Of a stretch of DNA of 64,000 nt, positions 39,389 through 47,818 are shown in pieces. The notes below the pieces were generated by a model. That model was not told where the DNA came from, ran no database searches, and saw only the letters and a list, made by a program, of their open reading frames with translations. How positions within the stretch are numbered: position 1 is the stretch's first letter; every line of letters begins with the position of its first letter. This DNA comes from Bacillus massiliglaciei (GTDB lineage: Bacteria > Bacillota > Bacilli > Bacillales > DSM-1321), in NCBI RefSeq assembly GCF_900098925.1, contig NZ_LT622358.1, forward strand, positions 365,304-429,303, read 5' to 3'. The position numbers and the translations under genes are program-made.

Positions 39389-41043
39389 TTGATAGTTCAG
39401 AAAAGGGTTAAGGAATTAAGTGGAGCATTAAATATCCAAATCACTGAAAATCATAAATTTGATAGAAACGACATATCTAAATATTTAGGTATGTTACAAA
39501 CAAATAAAGATCAGGGTATCCTGCTTACAGATAGTTTTGAGAGTGATTATTGGTGTATTGTTGATTTTACGGGAATGCGTAGGTATTTAAAGTTCGATAT
39601 TGACCTATATCCAGAATTAAAGGTTGCTTTAAAATGTTTTTTATTAATATTAATAGATACTAAATTTTCCATAAACCATATTCAATCAATTAATACAAAT
39701 GTTAAACAAGCAATTGTAGTTTCTGGTGGATTTAAGAAAAAAAATGTAGATGCCTATGAAGAATATGCTATGTCAAAAACAATGAATAGCCGTTATAGAT
39801 TTAATGATTATACTAGTAAATTTCTTTCATTTATAGAGCATACTTATCGTGATTTATATGACTTAAAGATTAAAAATATGGATTCGAAAAATAGAGATTT
39901 ACCTAACTATGAAGTAATCATTGAATTTCATTATTTTATGATGGAATTTGAAAATCAAGCAACCCCACTTCAGAAATCAAAGTATTTTCCTATAATATTA
40001 TGGTGGAAGGTTACAGGTATTATTCCAATGAGACCTAAAGAATTTTGTTTACTTGAATGGGATTGTTGCTACGAGCAAGGTGGTTATTACTTTTTAAAAG
40101 TTCCAAGAAGTAAACAAGAGGCAAAATCCTATAGTGAAATAAGCGTGACTAATGTTATACGTATAAATAAAAATATTTATGACTCCATTCAAGAGTATAA
40201 GCAAACAGTTCCTCCTGAATTAATTGGAAACTACTTACTTTCATTTCGGATACAGTCACGTTTCTTTCAAGCTGATAGCACAACTAAAAGGGAGGATATG
40301 TACCATCCAGATACGTTATATTGGCACTTGATGTCCTTATACAAAGAAATCATTGGTTGGAATAAAACTGATTTCTATCGCTTTGTTAAAAGAAATGAAA
40401 AAGGTGAAATCATTAAGATTTTCCGTAATTATATAACACCTGCTGATACACGACATTTTTCGATGTGTAATATGATGTTACAGGGGGTTAATCCATTAAC
40501 TATTGCTAAAATGGCAGGACACACACGATTAGGTACTCAACGAAATTATTGGGGACATTTGGAATACTTTGTTGAATCTTATGTTTATATTATTTCAACA
40601 AAAGCCAGAATTCATAGGCTTGAGAAAGTTTAGGAGAGGGAATATTTGGTGTAAAAGATAAAATTAATGAATCACGAATCTATAAACCGGAGGATTTTCC
40701 TCTCCGAAAAGAGGTAAAACATGGATATTGCAAATTTGGGGCTTTTGACAATTGTGCTGGTGAATGTAGATATTGTGATGACTTTTTTTATTACCCAAAA
40801 AACCCTGATGAGGGATTGAAGTGGTTATTGTCCGGTTCGGATCATTTAGAACAGCAATTAGAAACAGAATTAAAGTCTCTATTAAATCTTTATAAAAATA
40901 TGAAATTTAATTTTGCCACAGAATCCTATTCAATGCTAGATCATGAACAGATATTAAGCAAGGCAAATCTTATTAATCGCCTAATACGGCAAAAAGCTAT
41001 GGTTGATTCTTTGCTGCCGGAAGATAGGGAGGTTATTGAATAG
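39389..41043 (+). pseudogene. tyrosine recombinase C of element B, frameshifted
   Basis: TTG start with AGAGGTG 7 nt upstream, overlapping the recombinase B stop. The first frame (414 residues) carries the catalytic domain: MRPKEFCLLEWDC (Arg), ADTRHFSM (Arg) and AGHTRLGTQRNYW (His, Tyr). It stops at 40633. A -1 shift at about 40630 opens the rest (GEGIFGVKDKINES..., FDNCAGECRYCDDFF, a possible zinc site, then a helical tail) to 41043. Joined length is about 551 residues, matching the 549 of element A, so the break is a mutation rather than a natural gene end. No classical slippery heptamer is present. Confidence 0.82.
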
Positions 41044-41047
41044 TATT

Positions 41048-41641
41048 ATGAAAACAGAGTCTTATAGCGATGAAGAGTTAAAAAAATTACTATTGGAATA
41101 CTCAAATAAACATACTGGTTCTATCACATATTTAGGGTTGCAAAAGGAAACAGGAATTAGTCGAAAAACTTGGAAAAGGCGCATGGAAGAAACTATTGAA
41201 ACCCTAAATAGAAAGGTAATTACCAGTCATAATAATGTAGGTTTCGATGAAATACCATATCCGAATTTTGATTTAATAATAGATCGATTTTTAAACGATG
41301 AAAAAGGTTTAAGAGATGCTTTATATCATATTAAAGAAGTATTTATTAAAAATATTGAAGAAAACAATAAGCTTTCTGATCAACTAATGAAAAAAGACAA
41401 AAAAATTGATGAACTAACACAAAAAATAGAAAAGATAAAACATGAATTGAACGAAAAGAAACAGGAGGTTAAAAATTACGAAAAGATAATTATTGAGAGT
41501 ACCAATCCAAGTGTAAGAAGAAGAAAAGGAATTAGTAGTAATCTTATTAAAATGAGTGAGCATAGAAAAGAGTCTGCTGCTTCGTTAGAATTGGAAGACG
41601 AATTTCCAGAACTGTTCGGGGATTTGGATGATGAAAGTTAA
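41048..41641 (+). CDS. DUF6262-like coiled-coil accessory protein of element B
   Basis: 197 residues from ATG 41048 (GGGAGG 15 nt upstream; an in-frame TTG at 41036 is the alternative). The N-terminal segment (LGLQKETGISRKTWKRRM) matches the element A helper (LQQETGVGRNTWTRRM). A strong coiled coil runs about 105-155 (KKIDELTQKIEKIKHELNEK). Position after recombinase C is the same in both elements. It ends with an acidic tail (EFPELFGDLDDES). Confidence 0.72.
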   Translation: MKTESYSDEELKKLLLEYSNKHTGSITYLGLQKETGISRKTWKRRMEETIETLNRKVITSHNNVGFDEIPYPNFDLIIDRFLNDEKGLRDALYHIKEVFIKNIEENNKLSDQLMKKDKKIDELTQKIEKIKHELNEKKQEVKNYEKIIIESTNPSVRRRKGISSNLIKMSEHRKESAASLELEDEFPELFGDLDDES

Positions 41642-41708
41642 GAACAATTAAATCTGTATACTCCGATCTGCATTTATTTGAATGTTAGTATAATAATGTA
41701 TCAATAGA

Positions 41709-42347
41709 GTGTACCAAATCGAGAAAGTATCTTTTCGAAATTATCGTGAAGGACTGCAAAAAGCTTATGAAACGGAATTAGCGAATTATGAAGAATATCG
41801 AAATGATTATTTGCTTTTGCAAAATTCACCGGTTGGTGATGTATTCCTACGTGCTTCCACAGATGAAATGGAGCATGCTAAACGATTGGCCTTTTTAAAA
41901 TCATTTAAGAGCAAAGATAAAATTGAATTAAAAGATTATGGACCAGAACCGTTTATCGTTAATATACAGGAGGCTACGAAGCAAAACAATACGTATCGTA
42001 CCGTTTTATGGACAGGAAGACATTTGCAAGTTACCTTGATGAGTATCAATGTTGGAGAAGATATCGGTTTAGAAATTCACCCCACAGTTGATCAATTCTT
42101 GCGTATTGAACAAGGTCAAGGGATTGTTCAAATGGGGGATCGTAAAGATAATTTAGATTTTGCAGAAAAAGTCTATGAAAACTTTGCCATTATGGTACCT
42201 GCTGGTAAATGGCATAATGTAACCAATACAGGTAATATCCCGCTAAAACTTTACTCTATTTATGCGCCGCCTCAGCATCCACATGGTACCGTTCACGTAA
42301 CGAAAGCTGATGCCATGGCTTCTGGTCGTTGTTTTATGGCGAACTAA
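41709..42347 (+). CDS. ferritin-like plus cupin two-domain protein
   Basis: 212 residues. Residues about 12-65 look like the half of a ferritin-like/rubrerythrin helix pair (YETELANYEEYRNDY ... DEMEHAKRLAFL, with the E/EMEHA metal-type pattern). Residues about 80-205 are a cupin (VDQFLRIEQGQGIVQMG, AGKWHNVTNTGN). The cupin half is strongly similar to the one at 58163-58759. The GTG start has no ribosome site and an ATG 12 nt upstream meets a stop at once, so the front of the ferritin domain may be missing. Metal or substrate unknown. A terminator follows. Confidence 0.72.
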   Translation: MYQIEKVSFRNYREGLQKAYETELANYEEYRNDYLLLQNSPVGDVFLRASTDEMEHAKRLAFLKSFKSKDKIELKDYGPEPFIVNIQEATKQNNTYRTVLWTGRHLQVTLMSINVGEDIGLEIHPTVDQFLRIEQGQGIVQMGDRKDNLDFAEKVYENFAIMVPAGKWHNVTNTGNIPLKLYSIYAPPQHPHGTVHVTKADAMASGRCFMAN

Positions 42348-42383
42348 AATCGCTTGCAGAAAGTACACTATAACTTATCTGAA

Positions 42384-42415
42384 GAGCAGTAGTAGCCTAT
42401 CACTGCTCATTTTTT
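42384..42415 (+). terminator. rho-independent terminator after the cupin gene
   Basis: GAGCAGT paired with ACTGCTC, then a T-run. Confidence 0.8.
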
Positions 42416-42975
42416 GAAATGTATTTTGCTATTTTCACGTGTCAAATCATTAAAAAATTAAATAATAAAGCTACTTTTAAACACATAGTTTTGTTTTTTA
42501 TATAAGTATTCAACTAATTAATCCTAAATTGATTCGAATACTTGAATAGCCCTATAGGGAAAATGACTTCATCATTTTCTTTAACATACAGAAATGGGCG
42601 CCTTTAACGAAACGGTGCTTGTCCTATTGCAATTGATTATTTTCCTTTTAAAATAAACCATCACCTATTAACCATTAAACTTTGCAAAAAAAGCCTCGAA
42701 ATGCTTAATTTCTGGGCTTTACTTCTTATATGAACGTTTTTGTTACGGTAATTATATAAAAAAGTCTATTTTATAAAAATTATTTTATTCCATAATCGGG
42801 CCAGATTCTTGAACAAGAGAAGGAAATATTAGAATGTGAATCGAATCTCCTTAAGGGACTTTATTGAATAAGGATCTTAAAAATTGGATATTTATATTAA
42901 AATCGATATAAGGTTTAAGAATGACATTAGAACAGAATTTAAAACAATAAAATTTTTTGGTGGTGCCATTTGGTT
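42416..42975. other. intergenic region without a recognised gene
   Basis: AT-rich, about 560 bp. A weak hairpin-like stretch is at 42691-42720 (AAAAGCC ... GGGCTTT). No ORF with a ribosome site and no repeats shared with the rest of the window were found. Confidence 0.4.
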
Positions 42976-43656
42976 ATGAGGTTAGTTGTAATAGGTGGAG
43001 GTTTTGTAAAACATTTTGACAATTTTCATATAAATAAGAGGATTGTAGAATTGGTCGGTAAAGTAAATCCTAAGGTTCTATTCATACCTACAGCAAGTAA
43101 CGATGATGAAGGTTATATAAAAGAGTTTAAAGACACGTTTGAGAAACAATTGAGTTGTCAAGTTGAAGTACTACGTTGTATAAATGAAAATCCAAATGAA
43201 AGTCAAATAATCGAGTTATTCAGATCCTCTGATCTTATGTACCTCGGTGGTGGTAACTACGTTAATATGATGAAGCATTGGAAAAAGTACAAAATCGACC
43301 ATAAGTTAGAAGAAGCACTCAATTCCGGAACTTTAATTGCGGGTATTAGTGCAGGTGCTATCTGTTGGTTTAAGAGTGGAATTCGTTCAAATTATGAAGG
43401 AGAAGGATACATAGAAAGTTCTGGGTGGCAAATTATTAATAAAATTTTTTGTCCTCACTATAATCAAAGAGATAGAGCTGAGGCTTTGCATTCAATTTTA
43501 TTAAATGGTAATAGAACTGAGGATACAATCGCTTTAGAAGACGACAGTGCTTTGTATTTTACAGATAACACTACTGAACTGATAGGTGATCCATCGAAGT
43601 CATGGTTACTTCAAGTTAAAGAAAACAAATTGGTAAAACAAAAAATTAATGCTTAA
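42976..43656 (+). CDS. peptidase E-like (S51 family) protein
   Basis: 226 residues from the ATG at 42976 (GGTGGTG 10 nt upstream; a TTG two codons earlier also possible). Class I glutamine amidotransferase-like fold of the S51 dipeptidase family: LVVIGGGF, VLFIPTASNDD, LMYLGGGNYVNMM and the nucleophile elbow GISAGAICW with catalytic Ser. Later FCPHYNQRDR supplies the His. Intracellular. It may cleave Asp-X dipeptides or be a cyanophycinase-like relative. Single gene. Confidence 0.88.
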   Translation: MRLVVIGGGFVKHFDNFHINKRIVELVGKVNPKVLFIPTASNDDEGYIKEFKDTFEKQLSCQVEVLRCINENPNESQIIELFRSSDLMYLGGGNYVNMMKHWKKYKIDHKLEEALNSGTLIAGISAGAICWFKSGIRSNYEGEGYIESSGWQIINKIFCPHYNQRDRAEALHSILLNGNRTEDTIALEDDSALYFTDNTTELIGDPSKSWLLQVKENKLVKQKINA

Positions 43657-43853
43657 TTGTAAATAATCTTTAGCTACTTGAACTACCTATTTTTTTCCTA
43701 TTTTACATTTCTCATTATTCAATTATCGGGCACAATTCTTTAATAATTGCGTCTTTTTGTAATTGAACTTTAAGTTAAAAAATGTAAATAACGGAAATTT
43801 CATTGTGATATTATATAAGTTAATTAGGAAGCTAAATTAAGAGGTGTTAAGTA

Positions 43854-44387
43854 ATGTTATTAAAATTAGAAACTGAACGTCTATATTTACAACCTTTCAA
43901 CAAAGAAGACTCATTTAGAGTTCAAAAATTAGCAAATAATGAAGAGGTGGCGAGTATTCTAGGTCTTCCTCACCCTTATCTATTGGAATATGCTGAAGCT
44001 TGGATCGATACCCAACCAGAATTACTAAAAGAAGGTGTTGAGTACCCTTTAGCAATAGTATCAAAGAATACCAATGAACTAATAGGTACAATAACAATTA
44101 GAGTTGATAAAAACAATAGTAAAGGTGAACTTGGCTATTGGATTGGCAGAGATTTTTGGGGAAACGGTTTTGCAACTGAAGCTGTAAAACGGATGATAAA
44201 TTTTGGATTTAACGAACTCAAATTAAACAAAATTTGGGCATCTGCTATTTCTAGAAACAAAGCTTCAATAATGGTTTTAGAGAAAGCTGGGTTAAAGAAA
44301 GAGGGAACACTTAGACAAAATAGACTTCTTTTAAATAATTTTGAAGATGTTGATGTATATGGACTTTTGAAAGTCGAATTTAAATAA
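43854..44387 (+). CDS. GNAT acetyltransferase, RimJ/RimL type
   Basis: 177 residues. LETERLYLQPF start, GELGYWIGRDFWGNGFATEAVKRMINFGF (acetyl-CoA binding block, written here only in part: R/Q-x-x-G-x-A form GNGFAT) and SRNKASIMVLEKAGLKKEG. Family transfers acetyl to N-termini or small amines; substrate unknown. GAGGTG ribosome site upstream. Confidence 0.9.
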   Translation: MLLKLETERLYLQPFNKEDSFRVQKLANNEEVASILGLPHPYLLEYAEAWIDTQPELLKEGVEYPLAIVSKNTNELIGTITIRVDKNNSKGELGYWIGRDFWGNGFATEAVKRMINFGFNELKLNKIWASAISRNKASIMVLEKAGLKKEGTLRQNRLLLNNFEDVDVYGLLKVEFK

Positions 44388-44545
44388 GTAAGAACCATGT
44401 AAATAAATTTTTCAACAATACCAGTTAATAGAAGCTTCTTTGTTATTCGAAAAGGGCGCTTTCGTTGAAGATCGATGAGCTGTTTGTGCAGTTCTGTTAT
44501 ATTAAATAAACGGGTATTCTAATGTTAGATAAAGGGTGAGGCTTT

Positions 44546-44941
44546 GTGGCAAAAGGGTTACTTCATCATATTGAAATAAATGTATCTAATTTAAAAAAAT
44601 CGATTGATTTTTGGAGTTGGTTTCTTGAAGAATTAGGATACAGTCCTTTTCAAGGATGGAAAAGTGGACAAAGTTGGAAAATAGGAAATACTTACCTAGT
44701 TTTTGTACAAACAGAAGAACGGTTTCTGGACGTTCCATATCTTAGATGCAGAGTAGGTATAAATCATTTAGCATTTCACGCAGGTTCACGCCAACACGTC
44801 GATGATATGACTATGAAATTAAAAGATAAAGGAATTAATATTCTTTATACAGACCAGCATCCATTTGCTGAGGGAAATGATCATTATGCTGTTTACTTTG
44901 AAGACCCGGATAGAATAAAAGTCGAGCTTGTAGCACCTTAA
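44546..44941 (+). CDS. VOC-family (glyoxalase/fosfomycin resistance-like) protein
   Basis: 131 residues in two beta-alpha-beta-beta-beta units. HHIEINVSNLKKSIDFW gives the first metal ligand, GINHLAFHAGS the next, and YAVYFEDPDRIKVELVAP the last Glu. Probable metal-dependent small enzyme; specificity unknown. GTG start. A strong terminator lies 36 bp after the stop. Confidence 0.88.
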   Translation: MAKGLLHHIEINVSNLKKSIDFWSWFLEELGYSPFQGWKSGQSWKIGNTYLVFVQTEERFLDVPYLRCRVGINHLAFHAGSRQHVDDMTMKLKDKGINILYTDQHPFAEGNDHYAVYFEDPDRIKVELVAP

Positions 44942-44976
44942 CTATTTAATAATAAGGTGCATTTCTGGAGTAACGA

Positions 44977-45020
44977 AAAAAGTCCAATTTCCCAATTTAA
45001 TACTGAGAAATTGGACTTTT
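44977..45020 (+). terminator. rho-independent terminator
   Basis: AAAAGTCCAATTTC paired with GAAATTGGACTTTT over a 15-nt loop. Confidence 0.88.
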
Positions 45021-45034
45021 AATATTGTAATTTC

Positions 45035-45070
45035 CTTAACGTTTTAACAGAGTTTTCCTGACGCTACCCC
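45035..45070 (+). repeat. Tn3-family terminal inverted repeat, solitary
   Basis: CTTAACG...TCCTGACGCTACCCC, the same type as the ends at 3253-3290 and 55930-56169. Its orientation marks the right end of an element lying to the left, not the end of the Tn3 transposase that begins just to its right on the minus strand. No left partner was found. Confidence 0.75.
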
Positions 45071-45494
45071 TAATAGAATAAGGGTGGACCACCACTATCC
45101 TGGCTCCCCTCTATACCACTAGGAAGGCTTATATTTGTAGAGGTTTCAAGAAGTTCTCTGGATTTTTAGACGCTCATGCATATTTAACTTGAATGTCCCG
45201 TATGGATTCACATGTGCATAGATAAGTGGTGTTAAGGCTCTAAAGTCCTCCGGTATCAGCTTTTGTAGTAAAGATTTGTTTTGTTCCAGTAGCACTTCTT
45301 GAATCATCAATGTATTGATTAATACCAAACAGTTTTGTAGAAGGTGAAGAGCTAGTACAGCAATCTCTTGGTCCTCCTGTAAACGCTAGAATAAAGTTGA
45401 CAGTTTTCGCTTGATTAGATTTTACACTTTTGCTCTATCAACCTCATTCTTTAGTAAAATAGTTGGTGATGTTATTTTACTGGAGGTTAGGAAT

Positions 45495-47054
45495 TTGGAG
45501 GAGAAGTTAGTGTTATACGTAAAGATTCAAGAACTACATAAAAGAAAATTTAAAGTAGCACAAATTGCTAAGGAACTTAAGATTTCAAGACCAACTGTCT
45601 ATAAATATTTAGAGATGACCTTTGATGAAGCAAGAGCGTACACTGAACAGCCTATTGGGAGGAAGAAAAAATTAGATAACTATAAAGACTGGATCCTTGC
45701 CTGGCTAGAAGAATATCCTCATCTAAGCGGTGCGCAAATTCATGATTGGCTTCTAGAAAGGTATCCCGACCTTGAGGTCGGTGGAAGTACAGTTAGATCT
45801 TATGTGAAAGGTATCCGCGAATTCTACCAGATCGAGAAGAAGGTTATCGTACGTCAGTATGAAGCTGTACCTGAGCAACCAATGGGGAAACAGTTACAGG
45901 TGGATTGGGGAGAAACAAAACAGAAGACAACTGAAAACAAAGAGATTAAATTGTACTTCATTGCCTTTGTACTCGCCCACTCTAGACACAAATATATGGA
46001 ATGGCAGGCACGTCCTTTTACGACAAGAGACGCGATCCGATGTCATGAAAATGCATTCCAGTTTTATGGCGGACGAACAGAAGAAATTGTCTATGATCAG
46101 GACCACTTAATCTCAGTAAGTGAGAATGCAGGGCAGCTGCTTTTAACAGGAGAGTTTCAAAGTTATGTAAATGAACGTAAGTTTAAAGTTCACTTGTGCA
46201 GAAGAGCGGATCCGGAATCTAAAGGCATGATTGAAAACGTAGTGAAATACATAAAAGGCAACTTCGCAGACAGTCGAGTATTCAGCAACATAGAGGATTG
46301 GAACGATCGATCATTACAGTGGCTCCAACGTACTGGAAATCAACAGGTTCATCAAACAACGAAAAAAAGACCAGCCGAAGTGTTCCTCCTGGAAAAGCAA
46401 CACTTACAGCCAGTCTCTTCGTTACTCTCATATGAAAGTACCAATAACCAAAGTATAACAAGAAGTGTAAGCAAGGACAATACGATTCGTTATAAGTCCA
46501 ACCGTTATTCAGTCCCACTGGGGACTTATCAAACAAATTCTGAGAATAAGGTATTGATTAAAGTTGAGGGTGATGAACAGCAAACGCTCGTGATCCGAAG
46601 GCAAGCAGAAGGTGAAATTATTGCCGAGCATCGTATCAGTCTTGAAAAAGGAAAGCTCATACAAAATCGCAATCATACTCGTGATCGCTCAAAAGGTATT
46701 GAAGAGTTTAAAAAACGTTTAATTTCCTTTTTTGAAGATCAAACACAAGCAGCAACTTATTTTAATGAGATCAGCCAAAGATATCCAAGGTATCGTCGAG
46801 ACCAGTTCGCAATCATTCAACAGGTGATTGAACAATATCCAGCGCTCATTGATAGTGTGATGACTAAGTGTATGACAGAAAAGATGTTTAGTGCAAACGA
46901 TTTTCGTGATATAGCCCATCATATTGACACAATGACTCATGAGCAGGTAACTGAAGTAGAGTTATTAAATACAGGTTCAGCAAAACATTCTAATATTAAG
47001 GTTTCTACCCGATCTCTTACTGCGTATACCAGTATTTTAGGAGGTAGGACTTAA
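45495..47054 (+). CDS. istA: IS21 transposase IstA (subtype 3)
   Basis: About 519 residues from a TTG with GGAGG 8 nt upstream. HTH FKVAQIAKELKISRPTVYKYL (split by family logic at about residues 17-37). DDE core: LQVDWGETKQKTT (Asp), IVYDQDHLISV (Asp) and ESKGMIENVVKYIKGNF (Glu). Similar to subtype 2 but well diverged. Coupled to istB by TAATG. Confidence 0.93.
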   Translation: MEEKLVLYVKIQELHKRKFKVAQIAKELKISRPTVYKYLEMTFDEARAYTEQPIGRKKKLDNYKDWILAWLEEYPHLSGAQIHDWLLERYPDLEVGGSTVRSYVKGIREFYQIEKKVIVRQYEAVPEQPMGKQLQVDWGETKQKTTENKEIKLYFIAFVLAHSRHKYMEWQARPFTTRDAIRCHENAFQFYGGRTEEIVYDQDHLISVSENAGQLLLTGEFQSYVNERKFKVHLCRRADPESKGMIENVVKYIKGNFADSRVFSNIEDWNDRSLQWLQRTGNQQVHQTTKKRPAEVFLLEKQHLQPVSSLLSYESTNNQSITRSVSKDNTIRYKSNRYSVPLGTYQTNSENKVLIKVEGDEQQTLVIRRQAEGEIIAEHRISLEKGKLIQNRNHTRDRSKGIEEFKKRLISFFEDQTQAATYFNEISQRYPRYRRDQFAIIQQVIEQYPALIDSVMTKCMTEKMFSANDFRDIAHHIDTMTHEQVTEVELLNTGSAKHSNIKVSTRSLTAYTSILGGRT

Positions 47055-47818
47055 TGAACCATACTGTAAAAGAAATACAGGATCAATTTCGTCAATTGCG
47101 CTTATCTGAAACCGCGGAGGAGCTGCCTCAGCTTCTTCGCGAAGCTGAAAAAACTTCCTGGACCTACTTAGAGTTCTTAGAATCTATTACAAGGTATGAA
47201 CTAGCAAAACGTGAAGCGAAAAGCCTTGAAAAAAGAATGAAGTGGGCGCGCTTCCCTTTCGTGAAATCATTAGATGAGTTTGAGCTCAAAGGTCAAAACG
47301 TTCTTACAGCAAGGCAACTATCACAACTTAGAGAGCTAAGCTGGCTGGAGCAGCAGTACAATTTAATTCTACTAGGCCCTCCTGGTATCGGAAAAACATA
47401 CATCGCGATTGGACTAGGACTCGAAGCTGTTAACAGAGGGTTCAATGTCTACTTCGCTACAATGGGAGAACTTGTACAGCTCTTAAAGACGGAAGAATAT
47501 CTAAATAAATCAAAAGTCCAACTCAAACGGATGAGAAGCGCTGACTTAGTGATTATCGATGATTTGATGTACATGGCCATGGATCAGAGAGAAGCGAACC
47601 TATTCTTTCATTTGATTAACCATTTATACGAACGAAGTTCGATAATCCTGACCTCTAATAAAAGTCCAGATGAATGGGGTAATTTGATTGGGGATCAAGG
47701 TATTACAACGGCTATTTTAGATCGGTTACTTCATCGTGTGGAAGTCATACATGGTGGAGAAAATGAGGAAAGTCATCGTATGAAGAATAGAAAAAGTATC
47801 TTTTCAGCAGAAGTGTAA
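47054..47818 (+). CDS. istB: IS21 helper ATPase IstB (subtype 3)
   Basis: 254 residues. Walker A LGPPGIGKTYIAIG, Walker B LVIIDDLMYMAMD and sensor-like ILTSNKSPDEWGNLIGDQ. Pairs with the preceding IstA. Confidence 0.95.
   Translation: MNHTVKEIQDQFRQLRLSETAEELPQLLREAEKTSWTYLEFLESITRYELAKREAKSLEKRMKWARFPFVKSLDEFELKGQNVLTARQLSQLRELSWLEQQYNLILLGPPGIGKTYIAIGLGLEAVNRGFNVYFATMGELVQLLKTEEYLNKSKVQLKRMRSADLVIIDDLMYMAMDQREANLFFHLINHLYERSSIILTSNKSPDEWGNLIGDQGITTAILDRLLHRVEVIHGGENEESHRMKNRKSIFSAEV

Larger units (their letters stand above)
31624..39411 (+). pseudogene. recombinase B of element B, interrupted by IS66 and IS21
   Basis: One gene in three exact pieces: 31624-32103, 34542-34683 and 37265-39411. 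Removing the IS66 with its 8-bp repeat and the IS21 with its 6-bp repeat gives 2769 bp, an uninterrupted frame of 922 residues. The N-terminal ~330 residues hold about six degenerate HTH units (FPNAIIRN+QTEGYLIPISDIEDYE spans the first scar). The C-terminal part has WRSGDII (Arg), KMNRTLITYFF (Arg), RSHLNEDTTEVYI (His, Tyr), ERGHFGWVYN and a cysteine cluster (CLTYPECKSPKRTSCIGC). It is homologous to the 1177-residue protein of element A. Confidence 0.92.

Noticed and set aside
40621..40640. Programmed -1 frameshift in recombinase C of element B
   Set aside because: No X XXY YYZ heptamer or stimulatory hairpin; element A has the same protein in one frame, so a mutation is more likely.
42691..42720. 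Possible small RNA or riboswitch before the peptidase E gene
   Set aside because: Only a weak AAAAGCC/GGGCTTT hairpin; no conserved riboswitch text.
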